A DNA stretch of 64,000 nt, from positions 310,001 through 374,000 of the forward strand of contig JAREIK010002053.1 in assembly GCA_029783825.1 (NCBI GenBank), given 5' to 3'. Position 1 is the first letter of the stretch, and every line of letters starts with the position of its first letter. Shown here one piece after another: positions 24,956 through 35,353 of this stretch. The notes under the pieces were generated by a model. The model had not been told where the DNA came from and did not search any database. It worked only from the letters and a program-made list of their open reading frames with translations. This DNA comes from Sapria himalayana. Taxonomy: Eukaryota > Streptophyta > Magnoliopsida > Malpighiales > Rafflesiaceae. The position numbers and the translations under genes are program-made.

Positions 24956-25050
24956 TCATCTCATAGCTTCAGAAGCTAAGGTGATGTTCTCGGCATCAGG
25001 AGGACCAGCCAAGCCTTTTACATACCTATAATAGGCTAAAACTCTACAAA
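24956..25050 (-). pseudogene. Unidentified captured exon-like piece
   Basis: On the minus strand, a polypyrimidine tract ending TTTTTTGTAG is followed by a frame reading VLAYYRYVKGLAGPPDAENI and LASEAMR, then TGA. Composition and codon content look like real coding sequence, unlike the surrounding AT repeats. The AG acceptor suggests the first exon after the CACTA giant intron. An internal AG/GTATGT after YYR is another possible donor. I do not recognise the family. The longer open frame reported upstream (to 25186) is intron-like, hydrophobic low-complexity sequence. Confidence 0.4.
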
Positions 25051-25479
25051 AAATATTCAGGGACACAAACATATTCACAAATATATAAAAACAGTAATTA
25101 TAGACATGAATAAACACAAATCTAAGTTGATAGTCATACAACTTCAACAAATAGCAAAAAAGAAGGAGAGTGAATGAAAATAGCAAGAGAGAGAGTGGGT
25201 AACACAGAAAGAAAAAGAAGAAAATAGTGACATGGAAAGAATGAGAGAGGGAGAGAGAGACATAGAGAATGCATTGTTAGAATGAGGAATTACATAAAAG
25301 AATAAAAAATTTTCTTTTTTACATACCTATCAAATATTACATCTTTTTTCATTCATATGTTCTTATATGAGCTTGAGGCCCAAGGGGCGGGATTAGGTAA
25401 GAGTACGACTCTTATTTCAATAGCATGCTATATCTGACCAACGGATACTCTCATGCTATATGCTTACATATTGTTGATA
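25051..25479. other. Purine-rich and AT-rich interval upstream of the exon-like piece
   Basis: It contains a GAGAGAGA-type purine-rich stretch (25170-25270) and no coding signal. It probably belongs to the intron or captured flank. Confidence 0.35.
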
Positions 25480-27250
25480 TTATATCTTTTGTCATTTAAT
25501 TTCAAGTTAGTACAACAAATTAGTATTATAACATTTATAATTATATGTTATTATACATATAGTATATATATTTATAAATAGTTATATATAGTTAAACATA
25601 TAGTTATATATATACATATATATATACATATATATTTATTCATACAATTAGCTAGTTATATGTAGTTAAACAAATTTTGTATACAAAGTTATAAACAAAT
25701 TAATAATTTACATATATGTATATATATGTATACATAGTTACAAATATAGTTATATATAATTATATAGACTTTTATATAGTTATACAAATTTTATATATAG
25801 TTATACACTTATAGTTAAACATAATGTTGTATGTTGTTATACATGTAATTATATAGTTACTTATAGTTATACATATAGTTAAACTTATATTTATACATGT
25901 AGGTATATATATTTTTCATATAATTTTATATATTTATACATATAGTTATGTATAAGTATAGATATAGTAAAATACTTTTTTATATACTAATATATACAAA
26001 TATATATTAAATATAAGTGGTAAATTATATATTTAAATATAGTTATGTATAATGCTTTTATAGTTATACATATAGTAAGATATAATTATTTATAGTTATA
26101 TATTATTATACATATGATATATATAGTTATAAATAGTTATATATAATTTAACAAATAGATATATATAGATATATTCATATAACTGGTTATAAGTAGTTAT
26201 ACATAAATGTATACAAAGTTATAAGCAAATATATAGATTTACATATATGTATACATAGTTACAAATATAGTTATATTTAATTATATAGAGTTTTATATAG
26301 TTATACAAATATATATATAGTTATATATAATTAAACATATAGTTATATATTGATATATTCATACAAGTAGTTATAAGTAGTTAAACATAAATGTATACAA
26401 CATTATACACAAATATATAGATTTACATATATGTATACATTTATGTATACTTAGTTACAAATATAGTTATATTTAATTATATAGAGTGTTATATAGTTAT
26501 ACAAATATTTATATATAGTTATACACATATAGTTATAAATATGTATGTAGTTAAAGATATAATTATATATAACATTTATATAGTTATACATTTAGTAAAA
26601 TACAATTATATATAGTTATATATTATCATACATATAGTATGTTTTGTTAGAAATATAGTTATATAGAATTATACATATAATTATACATTATTATATAGTT
26701 AAAAAAAATAGTTATGTATAGTTCTAAATATAGTTATAAAAATAGTTTAAATAATTATAAATATAGTTATAAATACTTTTATATATAATAGCATATGATT
26801 ATATAATTAAACAAGTGTTTAGATATAATATTTGTGTTTAAAATATGTTTATAAATGTTACTTATATATAATTATATATATGTAACACTTTTATAATTAT
26901 TGAATAGTATATACATCACATTTATATAAACATTATAAATATTCTATATGTATATAAAAATTAATATGTTATATAAATGTTTACAAAAATGTATAAACAT
27001 TTTATGTTATATAATTGTTATATAAAAAATTATATAAATGGATAGTTTTATGTAAATATTGTATAGATATTTATAAAAATTAATACATATGTATAAATAT
27101 TTATATATTATATTATATTTTAATATAAACAATTCAATGTTTATATATAATGTAATACATTTAAATATATTAAAGTATAGACATTTATATATAATATCAT
27201 ACTATTATATAAATGTATAAAAGTTTATATATACTGTTATCTGTTTATAA
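25480..27250 (-). repeat. TATAGTTATA-type AT array, giant intron of CACTA element 1
   Basis: About 1.8 kb of irregularly repeated TATAGTTATACATATAGTTA phrases. The reverse complement matches the TATAACTATA array at 50340-52345 of the other CACTA element. A shared non-repetitive stretch is GTATAGATATTTATAAA with TTAATACATATGTATAAAT near 27060, matching 50560-50600. Confidence 0.85.
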
Positions 27251-27399
27251 TATATTTGGAGACAACAAAAATAGAACTCATTAACATTATGTCTGTTTTT
27301 CTTAAGTTAGAAAAGCAGAAAACATCAAGCATTATTTATTTTCTTAAGTTACAGAAGGATAAAACAAAATGCAAACATTTAGTATTTGAAATCAAAAAA

Positions 27400-27740
27400 A
27401 CCCTAAAAATTCAAACAGTAAAAGAACAAAGATTACACTCACAATTTATTATTTAATTAATGGTGTAGAGTCAAAATCATAGAGGTGATATGAAAATAGA
27501 AACAAAAAGAATGAAAATTGGGAGAAAATAAAAAAAAAGTTAATACTCGAATATTTTGTAAAAACGAAAATCCAATAGTGGTAATCAAATTGAGAGAGAC
27601 GGAGATATCTATATAGCATTTCGAAGGAGAAGAACAATGATAATATTACCTGGTAACAAGAAGATATAGATTTAGGGTACTCCGTAGTCGTGTTTTGCCT
27701 CTCCTTTGTCGTTTGAAGTTGAAAAATTACTAAGTGTTAA
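27400..27740 (-). other. Retained CACTA 5' exon/intron boundary region
   Basis: On the minus strand, an exon-like stretch ends TTACCAG at 27650, followed by GTAAT as a 5' splice site. The following intron start shares TGTTCTT, CTCCTTCGAAATG, TCTCCGTCTCTCTCAATTT and ATTCGAGTATTA-like blocks in order with 50006-50120 of CACTA element 2 (ATTCAG then GTAAGT). This is the element's ancestral transcription start region and first donor site, retained although the transposase is gone. Confidence 0.7.
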
Positions 27741-28744
27741 TGACTTAGCATTTTTTTTTTCAATGAAACCTTATATAAATACTAAAATGGATGCAAATAT
27801 ATATAAAATAAAATACAATAAAATAAGACTAAAATAAAATTATAATAAATAAATAATTTAAATAAAATAATTGAAATAGATTTTTATTTAACCATAAATG
27901 ATATTATTTAATAAATAAATAAAATAATATTATATAATAATAAAGTATATATATATATATAGGTTATAAAATTATAAGAATTCAATTTATTTTTTTATTA
28001 TATATAATATTAAATAATTATAAAAGCATAAAATTTGAATCTTTTAGTCATTATAAATTTTAATATTTGAAGTGTTCATTTAATAACACACTAAGATATT
28101 AATTTTTTAAATCATCAAAATTCTTTTGATGTAATTAAAACATCAATATATTAATCTTAAAATATCAACTTTTTTTCTTTTAAATTTTATGAAAAATTAA
28201 AAATTTTTTTTATAATTCAAAATTTTCAAATTTTTTAGTCATAATATTTTTTAAAAATTTTTATAATAATAAAATATTATTTTATACTTTTAATTTTATA
28301 AATATTTACTTGTTTGTTCGTTTATTCATATATTTTTATAAATTTTTTTATTTAATCAAACAATTGTTTATTTTAGTTTTTTATTTGTAGTAATTTTTAT
28401 TTATTTTTATTTATTAATTAAAATATTTTAAAAATATTATAATTATATAATAAATTATATAATGTTTTTTAATACAATATTTAAATATCATAAATAAATA
28501 TTTTAGATAAAAATTAAGTATAATTTTTAATTAAATTATAATCAAAAAATAGTTATTTTAGTCATATTTAATATAAATTTTTATTCATATTTATATATTT
28601 ATTAATTTTTTTTAATATCATTTTTTTATTATTATATGAGGAGATTTTTTCTTTCAAGGATCGCTCACCTATAAACCATGACATACCTTTAATATAGTAA
28701 ATTATATAAAATATTAATATAAATAATGCTTAAAAATATATAAT
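27741..28744. other. AT-rich interval of CACTA element 1
   Basis: Extremely AT-rich, with a (TA)n stretch near 27944-27960 and no coding signal. It lies between the 5' exon region and the right subterminal repeats. Confidence 0.5.
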
Positions 28745-29426
28745 TAAATATTATCGATGGAAATTATAACTAACCCAAATAGCTTGGGAAAAATTCCTAG
28801 CTAAATGCATATATTTTGAGAAAATAAACATTTAAGGAATTATCGCTTCCAATTATATATAAAATAAAAAAAATAAATTCAAATAATTATTTAGTGACGG
28901 ATTTAAATTAGCTAGAAAAAATTCATTACTAAATCCGTTGCTAAATTCTCCGCTTTTCTTTGTGCAGAATTTATGAAAATATTAGTGATGAATTATGTCA
29001 GGATCTAATTAGCTAGTAAAAATCTTTTGCTAAATTCCGTATCTAATAATTAGCTAGGAAAATTCCATCGCTAAATCCATCACTAAATTCCTCGCATTTT
29101 TTGTACGGAATTTAAGAAAATATTAGTGATGGATTATATCGGGATCTAATGAGCTAGGAAAAATCCAACGCTAACTTCTATCACTAATAATTAGCTAGGA
29201 ATATTCTGTCGCTAAATCCATCACTAAATTCCCCACTTTTCTTTGCACATACTTTGCGAAAATATATGCAATAGAAAATTTTTATTCGATCGCTAATCCA
29301 TCTCAAATATATATTTCAATGTATAATCATTATTCCCTTACTATTCCCTAGCTAATCCTTTGCAATTTAGCTAGGGATTGATCCCTGATTAAATTTTCCT
29401 AGCTAAATTGATATTTTTTTGTAGTG
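28745..29426. repeat. Right subterminal repeat region of CACTA element 1
   Basis: Many copies of AGCTAGGAAAAAT, TCGCTAAAT and AGTGATGGATT lead to the terminus TTTTTTTGTAGTG. The motifs are the same as in 20800-21190, in inverted overall orientation. Confidence 0.88.
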
Positions 29427-29888
29427 TCTAACAAAGCATTGAATGCATTCAAAATGACCCTTGGGATTTCAGTAAGTATACATCTGATAAAGATGAAAAG
29501 TTTCATCGATCAACTTGATAAATTTGATGCTGCTATTAATCATGAGTTGGATACTAATATGATTCTAGGTTCATTATATGAATCTTATGATCAATTTGTT
29601 ATGAACTATAATATATATCAAATGAAGAAATATATTGATGAGTTGCATGGTATGCTAAAGAATAGTGAAAAAAACATTCAAAATATAAAATTAGTGCTCA
29701 TTGTTCAAAAAGAGAAGACATGTAAAGATAAAGGGAATGACCAATATGATAAGGCCAATAAGGTCATGGAACAATCCAAATTTATGGTCAAAAATCCCAA
29801 GCCACCCTTTGAGGTAGTTTGCTTCTTCTATAATGAACAAGGTCATTGGAAGATTTATAAGCTCTACTTGGAAGATCTACCGAAATAG
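29427..29888 (+). pseudogene. Copia gag, C-terminal part (3' of the CACTA insertion)
   Basis: This continues the frame of 20562-20799 after the TCT duplication: NKALNAFKM, FIDQLDKFDAAINHELDTNM, ILGSLYESYDQFVMNYN and IDELHGMLKNSE are classic plant copia gag (UBN2-type) segments. The C-terminal zinc knuckle is degenerate: CFFYNEQGHWKIY keeps the first Cys and the His of CX2CX4HX4C, but the second and last Cys are Tyr. This stretch stays open for 154 codons to TAG at 29888. Confidence 0.85.
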
Positions 29889-29941
29889 AAGAGTAGTGAG
29901 ATTATCACTTAAGATATTTATGCTTAGAAATTAATATATCT

Positions 29942-32900
29942 ACTTCTATTTCATGGGTGTAAGATACCAGATGTGGATCTCATATTTTTTAAAATATGAA
30001 ATGTTTTTGAAGTAATATATCATTGGTTAAAAGAAAATTGGGTCTATGAGTGAGGAATGGAGCAAGAGTTTTTGCATTATATATATGAGTTTATATTTTA
30101 ACTTTGCCTAGTGGACTTATTTATAGTTAAATAATTGTTTTTGTCTGTTGTGAGAAGAAATATAATTTTATTTTTTTATTGGCATGGACAGATTTTCTTT
30201 AATGTTAAGAATAATAGTATTCTCATCTATCTTGATGATATGTTATATGGGAATACTCATTTATCTAATGATATCTACATTCTAAACTTGAAACAACCTA
30301 AACTCATCTATAATATCGAGACAAAAAGGTTCATATCCAATGACTCGAATTCAACTTATTTTTGGTAGTCATTTAGGCCATATAATATGAAACATATCTC
30401 GACACTCCATCAAGATGGGCTTTTCCATTCATTTGATTTTGAATTATTTAAAATATAGAAATCTTGTTTAATAGAAAAAATGACTAAGAGTCATGGTAAT
30501 GGACATAATGAAAGGGCTAGTGACTTATTGCCCCTTATACATATAAATCTTTTTGGACCAATAAGCTCAACTAATAGAAGAGATTATCATTACTTCATTA
30601 CTTTTATTGATGGCTTTAGAATGTATGGTTACATCTACATAATGATATATAAATATGAATCATTTGAAAATTTCAAGTTTTTTAAAGAATGAAATATATA
30701 ATCTGTTAGAATTTCCTATCTATGTATTTATAATGATAATGATGAACATAACATTAATAAATTATGCAGAATATAACACAATATTACAAGGAACAAGAAG
30801 AACATAACACCACCACAACAAATACCAGTTTTAACTTGGTTAACTAGCCATTCAATACGACTAGTTAGGTCAACCAGAAAATAACATAGCATTTGCAGAT
30901 TTATTAACCCAAAATATTTTAGTATAGAATCAAGAGAGAGAGAGAGAAGAAAAATAGAAAAACACATATTTTTGATTACGGATACAACACACACACACAC
31001 ACACAAAATAATTAGGGTTCTGCATAAAATAGAAACATGTTGGATCTTTATAGTAGATCAGGTCATGCTCCAAAAAATTATTTCAGACACTCATTATTGT
31101 CCTAATGCCACATATCCAATCTCTCAACATATCAGTATCCGTACCTATAAATAAAATAAAGAAACAAAATAGAGGCTTAAAGAAATATATAATAAAACAA
31201 ATTATATATTACATAATCAACTTAGAAAGAATATCAAAGTACTTCAATCAAATCAAAGTGGAAATATTTAAGCCAAAAATTCAATGTTCATCTTAAGGAT
31301 TGTGAGATAGTCTCACAACTCACTCCGCTTGGAAAACAACAATGAAATGGTGTATTAGAAAGGAAAAATCAGATTTTATTCGAAATGGTTCAATCTATGA
31401 TGAATCAAATAGATCTTCTAATATCCTTATGAAGATATGCATTAAAGATTTTTGTATTCTTATTAAAAAGAATTCTATTAAAAGCTATTGAGAAGACACC
31501 AAATGAAATGTGGACATGAAATCATCATGGTTTATTTTTTCTTAAGATTTGAAGTTGGGAAACTAATGCAAGGTATCAAGCTTCTGATAAGCTAGTACCC
31601 AAATCTTATAAGTACTTATTTGTAATGTATTTAAAGGAAACAAAAATATATTACTTTTATATATCATCTAAGAACAAAGTATTTGTTACTTATAATAAAA
31701 TATTTTAAAAAAGAGAGATCATTTCCAAAAAAGTCAAAGAGAGCAAGATATCTCTTGAAGAAATTCAAGAACCACAAGTTATCACTGAGTCTTTCATGTA
31801 ATTTTACAAGACTCACAACTAGTTGACGAGTCACCATCTTTTACACAAGGCCTACAAAGGTATGGTAGGATTCATCATTGATGATAAAACCATATAGCTT
31901 GTAAAAAAATGAGCCCACAATCTATCACGAGGCAATAATGAGCCCAAACTCTAAAAATTGGCTTCAAGCAATGAATTCTGAGATACAATCAATGTATGAT
32001 AACTAGAGTTAGAATTGGGTTGACCTACCTAAGGATGCTAAGATCATTATTTTATATGAGTTCATAAGATCAAACATGTAATGAACTTTAAGTCTCAACT
32101 CATTGCAAATGTTTTAACCAAGCTCATGGTATTAATTATTATGAAACCATTTCATATGTCATTATGCTTAAGTCTATTAAGATTTTTCTTGTCATTGTTG
32201 CATGATAATATTAATAGATTTAGCAAATGGATGTCAAATTAATATTTCTTAATGGAAACTTATTCAAGGATGTGTACATGACACAACTTGAAAATTTTAT
32301 CGATACTAAGTATCCTAATAAAATGTGTAAGCTTCAACGATCCATTTATGAATTAAAGAAGACTTCACGAAGCTAGAATCTTTATTTTGATGAGGCTGTT
32401 AAAAAATTTAGCTTAATAAATAATGAAAATGAGTCGTGTATACAAGAAAGTAAGTGAGAGCACAATTTTCGTAGTGATTTATGTGGATAACATCTTACTC
32501 ATTGAAAATGACATCATTACCTTACCCAATATTCAGTCTTGGTTGGGAAAATATTATTCAATGAAAGACTTGAGAGCAAAACTACTTAAATATTAAGCAT
32601 AAATATTTATAGAAATAGATCTCAAATATTACTCAACATATGTCAAAGTGAGTACATAGACAAAGTGTTAAAGAAGTTTCACATGAAAAATTCCAAGAGA
32701 TGTTTCTTTCCAATGTCTCATGGCATTAAGCTCAATAAGTCTCAATGTCCTACCATGAAGGATTAGAGAAAGCAAGTCGATACACCCCTATTTTCTTTGA
32801 CTATTGGTTTTATTATGTATATCATATTGTTCATCTGACATGATGCCTTTTGTGCCTTCAACATCACTAGTATATTTCAGTCAGATCCAAATGAATGTCA

Positions 32901-33475
32901 CTAGATAGTATTCAAAATATCCTTAAATACTTAAGATTGAGTAAAATGATTTTTTTGATCTTTGGTGGACAATAAGGTGAGATAGTTATATGTGGGTGTA
33001 CCAATGCTGGCTTTCAATATGACTTGGATGACTTCGGATCACAATCTAGTTTTATGTTTTATTTGAATGGAGGTATGAGTTGGAAAAGTTCCAAGCAAGA
33101 AACCATGGTCTATTATACTAAATAGAGCGAGTGAATAGCTACTTTAGATACAATTAAGGAGGCAATTTGGATCAATAAGTTCGCTGATGAACTAGATGTT
33201 ATTCCTACCATTACAAACCTAGTGGACCTCTATTGTAATAATAATGAGAATATTACTCAAGTCAAATAGCCCTGCTCACATCAGTACTCCAAACATATAA
33301 TCATGCATTTCCATCTCATTCATGAGATCATTGAGAGAGGAGATGTCAAGAGTTGTAAAGTTCATACTGATTAGAATGTTACTGACCCATTGACTAAGCC
33401 TCTTACATAGTCAAAGCATGATAGTCATAATAGATCATTGGGCATTTATTTTATGTTTGATTAGGCTTGGGGCAA
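29942..33475 (+). pseudogene. Copia pol remnant: protease, integrase, RT, RNase H
   Basis: Domains in order: protease site DTRCGSH at 29963 (family D-T/S-G altered to DTR); GAG_pre-integrase around 30210-30470 with IYLDDMLYG and NDSNSTYFW; integrase start NERASDLLPLIHINLFGP and YHYFITFIDGF at 30480-30690; a solo-LTR interruption; integrase again from 31218, with CEIVSQLTPLGKQQ and EKTPNEMW; an EIQEPQ linker near 31760. RT is around 32010-32900, with NWVDLPKDAKI, VYMTQLENFIDTKYP, KLQRSIYELKKTSRS and VIYVDNILLIEND (YVDD changed to YVDN). RNase H and the C terminus are around 33150-33470, with LYCNNN, RSLGIYFMFD and DPLTKPL. Numerous stops and frameshifts. Plant Tork/SIRE-like copia by sequence feel, lineage not certain. 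Confidence 0.88.
30704..31213 (+). mobile_element. Solo LTR (510 bp) inserted in the copia integrase
   Basis: It starts TGTTAGAATTTCC, ends ATATTACA, and has perfect 5-bp duplications TAATC at 30699-30703 and 31214-31218. The integrase coding similarity breaks off after an NEI-like codon group on the left and resumes with QLRKNIK-like sequence on the right, so precise removal rejoins the gene at the right place. It contains (GA)n, (CA)n tracts and CCTATAAATA, a TATA-box-like sequence near 31142. No internal coding or second LTR: a recombination product of an LTR retrotransposon. Orientation is assumed from TG...CA only. Confidence 0.85.
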
Positions 33476-33484
33476 GTGAGAGAT
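33466..33484 (+). other. Copia polypurine tract
   Basis: GGCTTGGGGCAAGTGAGAGA-type purine-rich sequence lies immediately before the 3' LTR, matching the usual plant copia AAGTGGGAGA-TTGTTAG junction. Confidence 0.65.
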
Positions 33485-35353
33485 TATTAGGGTTATACTC
33501 TAATTCAGTGGCAATTATTTTTGTACTGTTTGTTTATATTTGATATATGAGATATTTATCAAATTATCTTATTATTTTTGTTATGTTTTATGTTGATAGA
33601 ATAAGATCTTTGAATAGTTGGGTTTGCTTTATGTCATCAAATACATAACTTGATAGTAAAATCTTAGTGCATAAAAAAGTATTCTAAATAATTCGTACTC
33701 TCATTGTTATGTGAATAATAATGATGTAAGACTATTATGTTTTCTAAGAGATGGTTACATTTTACTAATGATGAACATAATATGTTACTCAAAACATAGA
33801 TACATGTTAAAAATATGATATTAAACTAATTGCTATGAGAAATACTACATAGATTACATTAATATTTTTTATTATTTTGACTATCATTATTATTTTTTAT
33901 TTCTTAGTGTAAAATCTTAGTGTAATATTTTTTATTAGTGTAAAATAAAAAATATTAGTGTAAAATCTTAGTGTAATAATGATGTAAGACTATTATGTTT
34001 TCTTAGTGTAAAATCATAGTAAATTCTTAGTGTAATATATTTTATTAAAATAGTGATATTTGATTTCTTCAACCTAAGTTGACCATGGATTCATATATGA
34101 GAAACTTTATGTCATGACATAGCTTAATATCATCCTTAATAGGATGGTAATAGAAGGTATGGTTGGGTGTGTAGAAAAATTATGTAGAAAAATATGAGTT
34201 CCAATGAAAAAACTTGTTCTGCTCTTAATTGAGTGTAATGTATAATGGCCTCTTGATAAGTAAGACTAGGACATACATACATGATCATACTCAAATGAGA
34301 TTGGTAGAAGTTATCAATAATCATTTATTTAATCTATCTTCTTAAGAATAAATAAATGATTATGTTAAATAAAGATGACATATTTTATGTTTTATTCTTA
34401 ACTGATACATCATGTGACATGACTAATATCATATTGTGGTATAGTTTTTTGAATCATTGAATTCACTTAATTTGAATAGTTATAATATATTTTTACAAAC
34501 CAATTATAACTTGAGGGCCAAGAATATGATTTGGGGATTGCTGCCAACAATGAGTAAACCTATAAGACTACGCACTAGAATGAGTTATAATAGGATGTTA
34601 TAAATCTATCTCTTTTAGCACATTAGCCCATTAATTATCTCAAGCCCAAGCCCATCAATAGTCTAAAGCCCAAGCCCATTAATAATTAGTAGACTATTAA
34701 TTCAATTTAATCTTATTGTATCTAATTATAAAAGAAAATATTTCTTAAAATTAAAGAGATTGATTTGAATTAAATTTAATCCTAATGAATCATTTAATAA
34801 AAAAATATCTAATTTAAATAATGGAATAAATTAATTTGAATTAAATTTAATCCTAATAAATAATTTAATAAATAAAAAATGTTTCCTTTAATTATAAAGT
34901 TAAATCATTTTGAATAAAATTTAATCCTAATAAATTATTTAATAAGAGAAAAGATTCTTTATGATTATGAAGTTAAATTGATTTTGAGTTTGGAAACTTA
35001 TAATAAAAGAGAAGATCTCAAGAAGAGAAATACATTCTATCAAGTAGGGTTTTAAGAGTGATTTTATTTTTAATTTTTTTGAAAAATACTAAAATGTCAT
35101 CTAGGGTTTTTGTGGGATAAGGATGTGTTGTAAGGTGCTAGCATATCCTTCCCATTCATTGACCATTCGTTAAGATATCTTGAGAGGGCATTTGCATAAT
35201 ACAACATATTGGCTCATTTTGTTCTTTCATTTCATCCAAGAGATATGATTTTTCAATTTTCTTTAATTGGTTTCACTGAATTGTATGGATCTTGATAGTG
35301 TTCAACATTTACAATTTTATTTCTGCTACATTTATAATTATTAAAACCTAACA
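33485..35353 (+). repeat. 3' LTR of the copia element
   Basis: Homologous to 17911-19447 and ending AACCTAACA. It is about 330 bp longer, mainly because of a local TCTTAGTGTAAAA-type tandem repeat at 33895-34045. The next five bases, TCTAG, correspond to CCTAG before the 5' LTR. Confidence 0.85.
33895..34045 (+). repeat. Local TTAGTGTAAAATC-type repeat within the 3' LTR
   Basis: Phrases of TTCTTAGTGTAAAATC and TTTTTTATTAGTGTAA recur several times at irregular spacing. The 5' LTR lacks them, so the expansion happened after integration. Confidence 0.8.

Larger units (their letters stand above)
20800..29426 (-). mobile_element. Gene-capturing non-autonomous CACTA (En/Spm) element
   Basis: It begins CACTACAAGAAAAATC and ends with the reverse complement of CACTACAAAAAAATATC, flanked on both sides by the 3-bp duplication TCT (20797-20799, 29427-29429). 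Both ends carry many subterminal copies of CTAGCTAAAT/TCGCTAAAT. The right part, 27650-25500 read on the minus strand, is homologous to the 5' exon and giant first intron of the CACTA element at 49064-58211, so this element is oriented minus. It has no TNP2 or TnpA coding sequence. Instead it carries PPR and EC1-like gene pieces (23384-24841) and an unidentified exon-like piece. It must be mobilised in trans if at all. Confidence 0.92.
17911..35353 (+). mobile_element. Ty1/copia LTR retrotransposon with two nested insertions
   Basis: The element starts TGTTAG and ends ACA, has two homologous LTRs (17911-19447, 33485-35353), and flanking 5-mers CCTAG and TCTAG that differ at one base. Between the LTRs are a degenerate PBS, gag, protease, integrase, reverse transcriptase and RNase H in copia order, then a purine-rich tract before the 3' LTR. 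A CACTA element (20800-29426) splits gag and a solo LTR (30704-31213) splits the integrase. Removing both leaves about 8.3 kb. Coding parts are full of stops, and the LTRs differ by many substitutions and indels, so it is old and inactive. Confidence 0.88.

Noticed and set aside
27256..27637. Opposing open frames of about 65 codons
   Set aside because: They overlap the conserved CACTA 5' intron start, have no domain, and are Lys/Ile- or Phe-rich from AT composition.
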